Counted from the stretch's first letter, positions 26,618 through 35,721 are shown. The stretch: DNA of 53,056 nt from Candidatus Saccharimonadota bacterium (GCA_018499905.2 JAHBAU020000001.1:1-53056); one strand, 5' to 3'. A program made the numbers and translations. The notes: generated by a model from the letters alone, not told the origin.

Positions 26618-27067
26618 CTACCGAACAACTCGCTGGGCATCTCGTAGCGCATCTCGTTTTTTAAGCGTCTGCCGTTTGTCGTACTGCTTCTTGCCTCTAC
26701 CTGCCGCCACGCGCAGCTTGATAAATCTACCTTTGGTCAAAATGTCGAGTGGTACTAGCGTTCTTCCCTGTTGTTTTGCGGCAATAAACGATTCAATTTC
26801 GCGTTGTTTGGCAAGGAGCTTGCGCGTTCGTGTGGTATCTTCAAGCGGTATGCCATTGGTGCCATGAATAGTTGCGCCAAGCAGCCATAACTCGCCGTCT
26901 TTAACGGTTACGTAAGATCCGGTCAGATTGCCGTGCCCCATGCGCAATAGCTTTGTCTCAGCGCCAGTTAGCTGTATACCCAACACCAAAGAATCGTCGA
27001 GCTCATAGTCATGTCTGGCTCGCCGATTGCTGATGATTTTATCGGTAGGACGCTTTTTCTTGCCCAT
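26618..27067 (-). CDS. smpB: SsrA-binding protein SmpB
   Basis: 149 aa. Binds tmRNA and brings it to stalled ribosomes for trans-translation. Family motifs: RRARHDYEL, GIQLTGAETKLLRMGHGNLTGSYV, ELWLLGATIHGTNG, TRTRKLL, and the basic C-terminal GRGKKQYDKRQTLKKRD. No tmRNA gene is visible in this window. TGGTACAAT ends 8 nt before the ATG (leaderless extended -10). Confidence 0.97.
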   Translation of the reverse strand: MGKKKRPTDKIISNRRARHDYELDDSLVLGIQLTGAETKLLRMGHGNLTGSYVTVKDGELWLLGATIHGTNGIPLEDTTRTRKLLAKQREIESFIAAKQQGRTLVPLDILTKGRFIKLRVAAGRGKKQYDKRQTLKKRDALRDAQRVVR

Positions 27068-27139
27068 ATCTGTTTATTGTACCAGAATGTAAGCATAAGT
27101 ATAGACCAGTAAGGTAAAATGTTATATAATAATTAACTA

Positions 27140-28141
27140 ATGAGCACGGCTTCTCGTCTAGAAAGGTTCGGATTATTTAGTGATGATCTTATAGGCCGTG
27201 TGTCTGAGATTGCTGAACAGCAGGCACGAAATGATTACCGGGATTTTTTGGTTGAGCAAGGTGTAGGGTCGCCAATAATGCTCGCAACTGCCAGTGGCAA
27301 ACTGGCCAGTCTCGTTGACATTGTGCCTACATGTGATTATGACAATAGCCGTGCTAGGGTAATGCATGCACCACACGGCAACCCTCTTGACACAAACACC
27401 CTGTACCAGGCAGCGACAGTGTTTGCCGTTGATCCGACAGTACGTATGATAGTTACGGCCAATCCAAGCTCACATCGATACCCAGGCAATCACCTGACAG
27501 TGAGTGAACGCCGTGATGTGTCACGAGGTGATGTTACCGCCACAATACTTCCGGTTTTGGACTACATGGGCCAGCAAGGCATTCATACAAGTGATCAAAT
27601 TGGATATTCATGGGGTGTGAAAAAAGCTACGTCAACTGCCATAAATGCTGCAGAGACCAATCACACTGTCCATAGTATGGTTCACATTGAGCCTGTTCAT
27701 GTCATTGACAGGGGGATGCTTGCCCTTGGAAGGGCTTTCAGCGCATCGAATTCGGGGCTGCAAGGTTATATTGAAGATGCCGACTGCCCCGCATTCATGG
27801 AAGCGCGTAAAGACGGCATAAGTGCATTAGACTTTTATCAAGGAGTGTTGTCGCCTAGTGGTGTGGCTATAGCTCGTTCAATGCGACATGGTACATACGA
27901 AGATGAGGTCCGTGCTGCCCTAACAAAACAATCTGGGTCAAGGGTATTTGCGGCTGTTGGCGATGCTAGCGAATTAGTCCCTACAAGACCATTCGTGGAA
28001 GCGCTGTCTAATCTAGAAGCAGACTTCAATGAAGATACTGCCCACCGTGTTAGCGGCATTGTGTTGCCAAATGAAAGACATTCTTTAGCCAACGATATTT
28101 ATCTACAAGCAGCACTCGTGCACCATGGTTTGCGAGCTTAG
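27140..28141 (+). CDS. Alpha/beta-hydrolase-like protein
   Basis: 333 aa. A nucleophile elbow, IGYSWGVKKA (GxSxG), lies about residue 155, with a possible acid in GDASEL (about 275) and a late histidine in NERHSLANDI (about 318), the order expected for an alpha/beta-hydrolase triad. Overall similarity to named families is not apparent, so the substrate is unknown. TATAAT lies 9 nt before the ATG, in the 73-nt gap divergent from smpB. The stop shares TTAG with the convergent glycosidase gene. Confidence 0.6.
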   Translation: MSTASRLERFGLFSDDLIGRVSEIAEQQARNDYRDFLVEQGVGSPIMLATASGKLASLVDIVPTCDYDNSRARVMHAPHGNPLDTNTLYQAATVFAVDPTVRMIVTANPSSHRYPGNHLTVSERRDVSRGDVTATILPVLDYMGQQGIHTSDQIGYSWGVKKATSTAINAAETNHTVHSMVHIEPVHVIDRGMLALGRAFSASNSGLQGYIEDADCPAFMEARKDGISALDFYQGVLSPSGVAIARSMRHGTYEDEVRAALTKQSGSRVFAAVGDASELVPTRPFVEALSNLEADFNEDTAHRVSGIVLPNERHSLANDIYLQAALVHHGLRA

Positions 28142-29274
28142 TCAGCGTTTTTGAATTCGTTGCGGGCGACGTCCCACAGGCTGGGGTCGTCATGGTGAAC
28201 CATTCGCCAATACCACCATTCCACACCCCAAAGGTCGATGGTTCTCATGCCACTGGCACGGCCGTATTCAAACCTGTCTTTTAGCCGCTGGGCATTGAGC
28301 GATTTATTCTGCTCTTCTAGTGGTGCGGTCAGCATGTTGTAACCCTCTGGCAGCCAGGATTCGGCCTGCAGCTCATGAATGATCATATCCTTGCCGGTTA
28401 AAAGCTCACCTGCTCCTGCCAAAAAGCCATAAAACCAAGCTGGGAATGGATACTCAAAGTACCTTTTGGTAATCGTCTTATCCCAGACTCGCTTGTAGAC
28501 TGATACGGCAAACTCATCAGGTCGAGGCTGGCCAATTGGCAGGCCAACGGCATTATTACTGCGGCTAATAATCAGCTTAGTGTCGGGATCAAGCTGCCTG
28601 ACAAGATTGTATTCATCAATTAAGCGCTCTCGGTCAAAGTCTTGACATTCACCGAATACACTCAAGAAAAATTCATTCTCAAGCTGGTAGCTATCGAGCG
28701 CTGGATGATCTTTGTACCTTTCAATCACGGCCGTCATAAATTCTTTGAGCTGCGGATACCACACATCACGCGGCTCGGTTTTGAGCCGTTCGGGCATATG
28801 ACATTCTGGCCACCGCGGCTGGCGCAGACCAATTGCCAGGCTGACCTTTGCATTTACCTTATCGGCTTTCTCAAACTGCCAGTCAAGCTCTGAGAAATCA
28901 TATGTTCCAGGGTTGGCTTCTATGACTTCCCAGTAGCTGACCAAACGGAAACGCCTTACTCCCAGGTCGTTAATAATGGCGTCCATAGTTTCTTGGGGGT
29001 CGAGGCCGAAGTAGCGCGCATAACTTGGGATAAAGGTGACGCCGTAGTTTAAGGGCTTGTCGCGGTTATGCCAGATATACCATTGGGCTATCCCATACAT
29101 TGATCCGGTCGCAATCAATACCAACGCAATAATGCTAAGCATGATCCGGCGTAGCCAACGGTTTTTGGGCAGCTTTGATACCGCATGCCCGCGAGCCTTG
29201 GCGGCGTGGTGCTTCACATGGTGTTTGACGCGGTGAACTTTGGAGCTAGATGACTTTTTCTGTTTCTTTGGCAT
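28138..29274 (-). CDS. Membrane-anchored clan GH-A glycoside hydrolase-like protein
   Basis: 378 aa. A Lys/His-rich cytoplasmic tail (1-40), one membrane helix (about 43-65), then a (beta/alpha)8-type domain. Candidate acid/base Glu201 lies in SYQLENEF, the Asn-Glu pair typical of clan GH-A, and a candidate nucleophile Glu is in IIHELQAESW (301 or 305). Other fold cues are GVRRFRLVSYWEVIE and LAIGLRQPRWPEC. It probably trims an extracellular or envelope glycan. Divergent from the glycosyltransferase cluster with a 25-nt shared promoter gap. Confidence 0.75.
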   Translation of the reverse strand: MPKKQKKSSSSKVHRVKHHVKHHAAKARGHAVSKLPKNRWLRRIMLSIIALVLIATGSMYGIAQWYIWHNRDKPLNYGVTFIPSYARYFGLDPQETMDAIINDLGVRRFRLVSYWEVIEANPGTYDFSELDWQFEKADKVNAKVSLAIGLRQPRWPECHMPERLKTEPRDVWYPQLKEFMTAVIERYKDHPALDSYQLENEFFLSVFGECQDFDRERLIDEYNLVRQLDPDTKLIISRSNNAVGLPIGQPRPDEFAVSVYKRVWDKTITKRYFEYPFPAWFYGFLAGAGELLTGKDMIIHELQAESWLPEGYNMLTAPLEEQNKSLNAQRLKDRFEYGRASGMRTIDLWGVEWWYWRMVHHDDPSLWDVARNEFKNAD

Positions 29275-29299
29275 TGCCTGTTATCCTATGATAAGCAAC
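29275..29299. promoter_or_regulatory. 25-bp bidirectional promoter
   Basis: Between the glycosidase start (29274) and the GT2 start (29300). Plus strand: extended -10 TGTTATCCT (29279-29287), with ATG options at 29288 and 29300. Minus strand: TAGGAT overlapping the same bases, 8 nt before its ATG. The layout resembles the 24-bp divergent gap at 8015-8038. Confidence 0.45.
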
Positions 29300-30169
29300 A
29301 TGTCTATAAAAGCATTAACGGTATCTATAGTTATACCAGTTTACAACGAAGAACACCATATCGATGGGTGTTTGCAGGCGATTGCCGCCCAGACTGTTAT
29401 GCCCGATGAAGTTATTGTGGTTGATAATAATTGCACCGACAAGACTATAGAAAAAGCTCGCAAGTTTCCATTCGTCAAAATTGTTCGAGAGACTAGACAA
29501 GGGCATGCACCGGCTCGGAACGCTGGTTTTGACGCTGCCACCAGTGAGATTATTGGTCGAATCGATGCCGAAAGTCTTATTGCGAAAAATTGGGTGGAAC
29601 GGCTTAAGTTTAGCTTCTCGGACGACTCAATGGCGGCGGTTACCGGTTTGGGTCAGACAGATTTTATGCCAAGGCTCCATTTTGCACATGCCCGGTCAAC
29701 TTTGGCCTGCCGCGGGTATTATTGGAACGTTCACGCCTACTTTAATACCATTACTACCTGGGGAGCCAATATGGCCGTCCGGCAAAATTGGTGGCAGAGA
29801 GTGCGAAAAGATGTGCAGTCAGATGACAAACTTGTGCACGAAGACCAAGACGTTGCGCTGTTAATTGCCGGCGAGGGTGGCATCGTTAAACAAGATAATC
29901 AGCTGCTGATTACCACCAAAGGCCAAACCTATCTGTATTTTCCAAAAATTCTGCACTATTTGCGGCTTCTGTACACCACCAAACAGCATCACAAGCACCT
30001 CGGGACATTTGATAAACCAACCTTTCAGCGGCTTGGGTTTTTCCATACCCTACCTGGATGGCTGGCAGGTTTTGTCCCGGGCATATTGTTCTTTTTAACT
30101 GGTCTTTTGTTCTGGCCGCTAGATGCGATAATGATAGAGCGTATAGGGAGTAAAAAATGGCTACATTAA
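29300..30169 (+). CDS. Family 2 glycosyltransferase, membrane-associated
   Basis: About 289 aa. The GT-A N-terminus is SIVIPVYNEEHHIDGCLQAIAAQT, followed by VVDNNCTDKT, APARNAGFDAA and the acidic metal site GRIDAES. A C-terminal hydrophobic pair (GWLAGFVPGILFFLTGLLFW) places it at the membrane, where it probably adds a sugar to a lipid-linked or surface glycan. The track begins at 29240, but ATG 29300 (or 29288) fits the promoter and the conserved N-terminus. Overlaps the next GT2 gene by 13 nt. Confidence 0.88.
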   Translation: MSIKALTVSIVIPVYNEEHHIDGCLQAIAAQTVMPDEVIVVDNNCTDKTIEKARKFPFVKIVRETRQGHAPARNAGFDAATSEIIGRIDAESLIAKNWVERLKFSFSDDSMAAVTGLGQTDFMPRLHFAHARSTLACRGYYWNVHAYFNTITTWGANMAVRQNWWQRVRKDVQSDDKLVHEDQDVALLIAGEGGIVKQDNQLLITTKGQTYLYFPKILHYLRLLYTTKQHHKHLGTFDKPTFQRLGFFHTLPGWLAGFVPGILFFLTGLLFWPLDAIMIERIGSKKWLH

Positions 30170-30897
30170 AGGTATCGGTAGTAATTCCTGCGTACAACGA
30201 AGCGACCTACATTGACCGCTTGTTAGACGGTTTAGCGAATCAGGATTTTGATGCGTTTGAAGTGATTGTGTCCGATGCCGAGTCGAAAGATGGTACCGAT
30301 GACGTCGTGCGGCAGTTTTCAAAGAAGCTGAATGTGACATTGCTAACTTCCCCGCCCAAAGGCCCGGCTCATGGCCGTAATGTCGGGGCTGCAGCTGCGA
30401 AGGGTGAATGGCTACTCTTTTTGGACGCTGATGACGATATCAGCGACCCATTGTTTATGCAAAAACTTGTCAGTGAGGCTGAAGCGAACGGCTGGAACAC
30501 GGCTTCCGCTACAGTGAAGACGATTGATGGCAACCTGGTTGAGCGGTTTGGTAACTGGGTAAATTATCGCTATGTTCGGCTGCTCGCTCGAAGTAAGCAC
30601 CCCGTTGCCGCTGGCTGGTGCATCTTGACCCGGCGTGACGTTTTTGAGTCCAACGGCGGTTTTAATGAAAAAATCCATTTTGGCGAGGATTATGACTATG
30701 TCTCACGGGTGGCCAAAGGCAAGTTCGGCTTTGTTACCAGCACCTGCTATTACATAGACTTACGCCGCTCGCGAGAGGAAGGCTGGCGTTTTGCGGTCAA
30801 AGGCGTGGCCAACGAAATTTACCGGCATAGCCACGGTTATAATCTCGAAAACAACCCAAATACTTACGAATTCGGCAAACACAAACCAAGGGGCTAA
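30157..30897 (+). CDS. Family 2 glycosyltransferase
   Basis: 246 aa. SVVIPAYNEATYIDRLLDGLANQ, VSDAESKDGT, GPAHGRNVGAAAAKG and the DxD-like FLDADDDIS mark a GT-A GT2 enzyme; HFGEDYDYVSRV is the usual ED catalytic region. Unlike its neighbour it has no C-terminal membrane helices. A GGGAG ribosome binding site precedes the ATG inside the upstream gene. Confidence 0.88.
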   Translation: MATLKVSVVIPAYNEATYIDRLLDGLANQDFDAFEVIVSDAESKDGTDDVVRQFSKKLNVTLLTSPPKGPAHGRNVGAAAAKGEWLLFLDADDDISDPLFMQKLVSEAEANGWNTASATVKTIDGNLVERFGNWVNYRYVRLLARSKHPVAAGWCILTRRDVFESNGGFNEKIHFGEDYDYVSRVAKGKFGFVTSTCYYIDLRRSREEGWRFAVKGVANEIYRHSHGYNLENNPNTYEFGKHKPRG

Positions 30898-30900
30898 AAA

Positions 30901-31323
30901 GTGGGTTATCTTCGTCGTCTCGTTAAACATCGCCGCGTCGTCCAGTTTTTTGAATTCCTGGTTGGTGGCAGTGTTTATTTTTGGGTAGGACTCGGAGTCT
31001 TTTCAATCCTGTATCATGTGTTCGACCAAGGTTGGCTATTTGCCAAGATCTGCGCCGACATTATCGGCCTGACACTCAGTTTTCTTATCCAGCGATACTG
31101 GGCATTTTATGACAAGCGATTAGCCGGCCAGGATTTGCCAGTGATCATAAAGTTCTATTTTATTAATGGTATCGATTTTATCTTTGATTACGGCATTGTA
31201 GCCCTGGTTGTTAGCGCTGGCATTACCCCATACGTTGGTTTTGTTATTTCGGCAGCTTATACCACCGTCTGGGATTATTTCTGGTATCGATTCTGGGTAT
31301 TTAAGCCGACGAAAAGGAGTTAG
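30901..31323 (+). CDS. GtrA-like membrane protein
   Basis: 140 aa, four membrane helices, with the family's FFEFLVGGSVYFWVGLGVF opening, LSFLIQRYWAFYDKR after helix 2, and the final WDYFWYRFWVFK. GtrA proteins are thought to move or present polyprenol-linked sugars across the membrane for surface glycan assembly. GTG start 3 nt after the GT2 stop. Confidence 0.88.
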   Translation: MGYLRRLVKHRRVVQFFEFLVGGSVYFWVGLGVFSILYHVFDQGWLFAKICADIIGLTLSFLIQRYWAFYDKRLAGQDLPVIIKFYFINGIDFIFDYGIVALVVSAGITPYVGFVISAAYTTVWDYFWYRFWVFKPTKRS

Positions 31324-31326
31324 CCC

Positions 31327-32559
31327 ATGCGGATAGGTTTGTTCACGGACTATTTTCTACCTCATACCGGCGGAACTGAAACATCTGTCTATCATCAATA
31401 CCGAGCCCTGGTGAATGAAGGCCATGAAGTTTTTGTTATAACCCCTCCCGCAAAGGGGTCTCAGCATCAGACAGTCAAAGATGAGAATCTTATTCAAATA
31501 CCGAATCGTGGTATAAATTTTCGAAGACATGGCCTAGACATATTGATCTATAACCCAAAAGCTTTAGATCAAGTCAAAAAATTGAACCTTGATGTTATTC
31601 ACACACAGACGGAGTTTGGGATTGGTATACTTGCGCGAAAGTTCGCTTGGAGCGTTGATAAACCGATGATTTATACCGGCCACACCTTTTATCCTCAATT
31701 CCTGTCAGGCAAGTTTTCGGACAAAATAGCATCGGTGGTACCGCTACTAATGCAGAAAGCAAAACTTGGTTCTGCGGTTCATTTACGTCTCAAGAATATG
31801 TCGAAAGATTTTGAAGGAATAGCATCCAAAACAAAGGAAGAGCAGTTTGTGCTCAAGTATTGGTTGAATTATGCAAACCTGGCAGATCACATAATAGCTC
31901 CCTCCAAAAGAATGCAGGATTTTATGGAGTACTACTTGCCGCGGAAGCATATTAGCTTCATTCCAAACCCTTTTGAAGGAGCAAAAGTTCTTCCAAAGCC
32001 CGTAGCCATAACAGATAGAGGAGGCAAAATTAAAATTGTTTGGGCTGGTCGTGTTACTGCTGAAAAACGACCGGACGTGTTTATCAAAAGCCTGTTGAAG
32101 CTCGACTCGCAGCTCAAGAATAAAATCCGAGTTGATGTTTTTGGTGAAGGCGATATGTTGCCAACTTTAAAGAACGAGGTTCACAAGTCTAACTGGGCAC
32201 AGACTATTCATTTCCATGGCAATGTAGATAACCTTGTCGTCCAAGCTTCATTTAAGTGTTCCGACTTACTGGTTATTTCATCGCATGGATTTGATAATCA
32301 ACCAATGGTTATTCTGGAGGCATTAAGTGCAGGGCTCGGCATTGTTTATTGTGATTCTGGTCTAAAAGAAGGTTTAAACCGACACAATTCTGAGTTGATA
32401 GGGCCCGATCCAGCTGATTTTGCCAGAATACTGTCAAAACTGATCAATGACAGACGAAGAGTTGATACTATGAAAATGTCTTCTAAAAGTTTGGCTGACG
32501 ATTTTTCCTACGAAAAATTTAACAGTCATTACAGTAAGATACTAAAAAGCTTGGCCTAA
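31327..32559 (+). CDS. GT4-type (GT-B) glycosyltransferase
   Basis: 410 aa. N-terminal MRIGLFTDYFLPHTGGTETSVYHQYRAL carries the glycine-rich acceptor loop; the C-terminal domain has KIVWAGRVTAEKRPDVFIKSL, VFGEGDMLPTL and the nucleotide-sugar EX7E-like region SSHGFDNQPMVILEALSAG. The overall layout resembles bacterial diacylglycerol or phosphatidylinositol glycosyltransferases (glycolipid synthesis), though the acceptor cannot be read from sequence. Last gene of the glycan cluster. Confidence 0.9.
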   Translation: MRIGLFTDYFLPHTGGTETSVYHQYRALVNEGHEVFVITPPAKGSQHQTVKDENLIQIPNRGINFRRHGLDILIYNPKALDQVKKLNLDVIHTQTEFGIGILARKFAWSVDKPMIYTGHTFYPQFLSGKFSDKIASVVPLLMQKAKLGSAVHLRLKNMSKDFEGIASKTKEEQFVLKYWLNYANLADHIIAPSKRMQDFMEYYLPRKHISFIPNPFEGAKVLPKPVAITDRGGKIKIVWAGRVTAEKRPDVFIKSLLKLDSQLKNKIRVDVFGEGDMLPTLKNEVHKSNWAQTIHFHGNVDNLVVQASFKCSDLLVISSHGFDNQPMVILEALSAGLGIVYCDSGLKEGLNRHNSELIGPDPADFARILSKLINDRRRVDTMKMSSKSLADDFSYEKFNSHYSKILKSLA

Positions 32560-32655
32560 CAAGCTTCTAAAAAGTCACTCACCATATCTACGGTGTTTAA
32601 GAATTAGGTAACCCATTAGCAAGAGTATAATTAATGTTTAGGAGGTAGTAAGATT

Positions 32656-33024
32656 ATGTTTTCAGATAGTAGAGTTTTTGCAACGGTTGCGGTGAGCGAC
32701 ATTACCAAAGGTAAGGAGTTCTACGGCACGAAACTGGGCCTACAACAAGTGGATGAAAACCCTGGTGGTGTAACTTATGAAAGTGGCGGTGGGCGGTTGT
32801 TTATCTACCAGTCACCGACTGCTGGCAGCGGACAGGCTACCTGTGCAGCTTGGGAAGTCTCAAATATATCGGAAGTAGTGCAGGAACTAGTCGCCAAAGG
32901 AATTACATTCGAGCATTATGATTTTCCTGGCGGAACAAGAGACGGCGATATTCACATTATGGGTCCGATGAAGGCCGCTTGGTTCAAAGATCCGGATGGC
33001 AACATCTTAAGTGTGGCCGGCTAG
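32656..33024 (+). CDS. VOC (glyoxalase-like) superfamily protein
   Basis: 122 aa, two beta-alpha-beta-beta-beta modules: FATVAVSDITKGKEFYGTKLGL and AAWEVSNISEVVQELVAKGI..AAWFKDPDGNILSV. Could be a dioxygenase, isomerase or resistance protein; metal ligands are not certain. Unlike most single genes here it has a proper leader: TATAAT at 32626 and AGGAGG at 32640, 10 nt before the ATG. The stop shares CTAG with the convergent nuclease. Confidence 0.85.
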   Translation: MFSDSRVFATVAVSDITKGKEFYGTKLGLQQVDENPGGVTYESGGGRLFIYQSPTAGSGQATCAAWEVSNISEVVQELVAKGITFEHYDFPGGTRDGDIHIMGPMKAAWFKDPDGNILSVAG

Positions 33025-33599
33025 TTAGCGTTATCTGAAGTATAGCCACCAAACTCGTTGACGGTAGGCGTGCAGTCGCGCCACAGCCCTCTTGATTGTT
33101 CGCGGGCTTCTCTCTCGAGTGCGGCAAATTCGTCTGACTTACTAAACGGGAACCCAAGGTACGCAAAGCCATACCCTTGTTTGATAATTTCGGCGTTCAC
33201 GAGTTGTCCGTCAGGTAAATACACATACCGGAGTAGTCGGTTATAGCGGTCCCGATTGGTATTGAGCGGGTCGGCCTCAAGGCGAATCCGATTGCTGCCA
33301 ATTAAAGATCTGGTAAAATTCGACGCTGCTTTACCAAAACATTGCACCGTTTTGCGCGGGTCGTGGACTTCAGGCGTATCTACTCCAATAAATCTGATCG
33401 TTTCGTCGGTCCCATTCATATCAACTGTCACCGTATCACCATCCGAAAAATCAACGACCTGATACAATCCAGGCTGATTCGCTTCGGTAGCAGTTTGAAA
33501 CCTATGTAACCAACCCGCTTGTTGCGCGTAAGCCACCACAAGCCCAATAACCAGAACAATCAGTTTTCGCTGCCGCCGCCGGGTCAGAAACCTCGCCAT
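33021..33599 (-). CDS. Secreted/anchored thermonuclease-like (SNase) nuclease
   Basis: 192 aa. An N-terminal basic stretch and hydrophobic helix (LIVLVIGLVVAYA) direct it to the membrane or outside. The nuclease core has VVDFSDGDTVTV, IRFIGVDTPEV (catalytic Arg and Asp), and NRDRYNRLLRYVYLPDG. It probably degrades environmental or host nucleic acid for nucleotide salvage. TATACT lies 7 nt before the ATG. Confidence 0.93.
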   Translation of the reverse strand: MARFLTRRRQRKLIVLVIGLVVAYAQQAGWLHRFQTATEANQPGLYQVVDFSDGDTVTVDMNGTDETIRFIGVDTPEVHDPRKTVQCFGKAASNFTRSLIGSNRIRLEADPLNTNRDRYNRLLRYVYLPDGQLVNAEIIKQGYGFAYLGFPFSKSDEFAALEREAREQSRGLWRDCTPTVNEFGGYTSDNAN

Positions 33600-33656
33600 G
33601 GCAATAAGTATAGAACCGTGGCTATTGATCTAAAAATGCTTAGTGCTTAAATGTGT

Positions 33657-35162
33657 CTACTCGTCTTCCAATTGCTGTTTCTGTCTAACCATCTCGATAA
33701 CAAAATCTTCAACAGTCCTATAGACCCGTTTGGCCACAGCCGTTGCTTCAAACATAGAAGCAAGGCCAACTTCTAACCAGCCGTCATTGTTAAGCCCGTC
33801 GTCGGCAACTAAGCCATTGATTTGTTCTGCAGCCATAAATGCCAGTGCGTCCATGTATTTGTCTGACGCAGCATCAAGTTTTGGCTCGCAATTAGCAACG
33901 TCATCTGTAAGTGGATCGGCAAATGACTCAAGCGTGTCATACCACAACGAGGCGGCTTCACGTAAGCTCAGATTAAATATATAAGGATCTGGCTCGTAAT
34001 CCGAGTCCATAAAGTCCTGCAAGTCTCTAGTTTGTGACTCTAAAGCAAGCATCTCCAGTTGCGTAAATCCACCTGAATCAAGATGGGTGCGGTAAGCATC
34101 GTTAAATCGCTTCAATGCATCATCCGGGTCACTGTCGGTGTATTCGGTCACATACTCAAGGGCATGTCGTGCTTCAAAAGCTTCTTGAAGTTTTTTGGCA
34201 GTGGACACATCGGCGGCATCATCTGGAAATACTGAAGCAAGAAGCGCCGAATCCAAGTCAACGAGTTCCCCGGCAATTGACCAATTACCTGGGTGGGGGT
34301 ACTTATGATAGGCGCCTGTGTTATGAAACCTTGCCAGATTCTGCCCCATGATACTTGGTAGGGCTGTCGTAAGATACGTCTCGCGATCACGAGGTTTGGT
34401 TGGGTCGAGATCATTTACAATTTCACCGGCTACAAAAGTGTGCAGATCCCGTTGCTGCAGCGCTTCGATGCTCTTAGTAAGTCTCTTCGTTAAATCGCCG
34501 CGTTTCGCAAGTAGCGGTATATCTGCTACTCGAATATTTGTAAGCATCGCTCGATACATAACCCCAAATTGCATGCCGAGTAGTCCTTGTGCGACTGCTC
34601 CTGCCTTGCCAACACCCTCAACACGAGCCGGCTCAACACGTTGATAGGCTCGTTGCATTTCAACGTAAGCATCATAAACCATGTACTTGAATTCGAGCAG
34701 CCCAACATCGCCTTCGCCATCTGGGAATTTTTTGGGCCGTGCATGATATAGCGGCCATTCTACAAGCACACCTTGGCCACGTAATTCTCTGCTCACATCA
34801 CGACATCTGGTGAAAGTTGATGAATCAAGCATCCCGTGCACTCTCACACTGCTTGGTTCTATCCTGCTGTAGGTCGCTACCGGGTGTGTTGCGTCGGCTC
34901 CCTTAATAGAAAACGCACCATAATAGTTTCCGAATTCATCGTAAATTGGCTGATTTGTTAGCACAAGCTGTTGCGGATCTTCGGCATTTCGCCCGTGGAT
35001 CGGCGATGGTCTGACCAGCGGCGACTGGCTACACTCCACTAACGGCACCCAATGTGGATCTTGCACAACATTATGCGCCAATGGATCAATATACACACTG
35101 TCGGTTACAGCTGGACGACGTTCAAATCTTTCGAAAAAACCATCATCTGACTTTGAGGGCAT
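33657..35162 (-). CDS. Unrecognised 501-aa protein, faint kinase-like region
   Basis: No family recognised. Soluble, no signal peptide. The segment IMGQNLARFHNTGAYHKYPHPGNWSIAGELVDLDSALL (about 268-310) loosely recalls the catalytic H..N....D.D of aminoglycoside-phosphotransferase or SelO-like kinases, but no ATP-binding Lys or Gly-rich loop is obvious. TATAAT lies 8 nt before the ATG, giving a leaderless single-gene unit. Confidence 0.6.
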   Translation of the reverse strand: MPSKSDDGFFERFERRPAVTDSVYIDPLAHNVVQDPHWVPLVECSQSPLVRPSPIHGRNAEDPQQLVLTNQPIYDEFGNYYGAFSIKGADATHPVATYSRIEPSSVRVHGMLDSSTFTRCRDVSRELRGQGVLVEWPLYHARPKKFPDGEGDVGLLEFKYMVYDAYVEMQRAYQRVEPARVEGVGKAGAVAQGLLGMQFGVMYRAMLTNIRVADIPLLAKRGDLTKRLTKSIEALQQRDLHTFVAGEIVNDLDPTKPRDRETYLTTALPSIMGQNLARFHNTGAYHKYPHPGNWSIAGELVDLDSALLASVFPDDAADVSTAKKLQEAFEARHALEYVTEYTDSDPDDALKRFNDAYRTHLDSGGFTQLEMLALESQTRDLQDFMDSDYEPDPYIFNLSLREAASLWYDTLESFADPLTDDVANCEPKLDAASDKYMDALAFMAAEQINGLVADDGLNNDGWLEVGLASMFEATAVAKRVYRTVEDFVIEMVRQKQQLEDE

Positions 35163-35199
35163 GAAAAATAATTATAAAACAAAGTTAACGAATTAACAA

Positions 35200-35721
35200 C
35201 TATATACTGAGTTCTCGCTTAATATAGCCGCTTGTGATTTTTGTGCCGTCTAACTTCATATATTTTTCATGTGGGTGTGGTTCTTCAAGCTTGTTGCAGA
35301 GGCGGTTGAAGGTTTCATCGTCCATATCACCGATTACCTGCGCGAGTGGCCGGGTTGGCTGGCTGGCGGCATCTTTGGTGGCCCGTTGCTTGGCGGTTTC
35401 TCTGTCGGTAACCACCCAGAGCAGTATGGTTTTTGCACCAGTGAGCTCGGCTATCGCATACATTCGTTCTCGGTCCGCATAGCCATTAAAGCTTGTGTCG
35501 TAAATCACGCTTTTGCCGGATTTTAGAAGTGAGGCAGTTCGGTCGTTCAGTGAGGTATGAAGCGTGAGATTTTCGTCGTGGGTAAACGTTGGTCTACCAA
35601 ACATCTCTTTACGTTCCTTATCTTCCCAGATCATTTCGGCACCAGTTAGTTTTGCCAGCTCGAGTGCCGTGGTCGTCTTACCCGAACCGGGGTAGCCGAG
35701 GAGCATGTAGAGGGTGGGCAT
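35200..35721 (-). CDS. P-loop kinase (AAA_33 / polynucleotide-kinase-like)
   Basis: 173 aa. MPTLYMLLGYPGSGKTTTALELAKLTGA carries Walker A; VIYDTSFNGYADRERMYAIAELTGA and LLWVVTDRETAKQRATKD are the usual Walker B and lid regions of small zeta-toxin/Pnk-like kinases. Substrate unknown. The track starts at 35763, but the ATG at 35721 directly precedes the P-loop strand and follows the upstream stop by one base (TAACATG), implying translational coupling. Confidence 0.82.
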   Translation of the reverse strand: MPTLYMLLGYPGSGKTTTALELAKLTGAEMIWEDKERKEMFGRPTFTHDENLTLHTSLNDRTASLLKSGKSVIYDTSFNGYADRERMYAIAELTGAKTILLWVVTDRETAKQRATKDAASQPTRPLAQVIGDMDDETFNRLCNKLEEPHPHEKYMKLDGTKITSGYIKRELSI

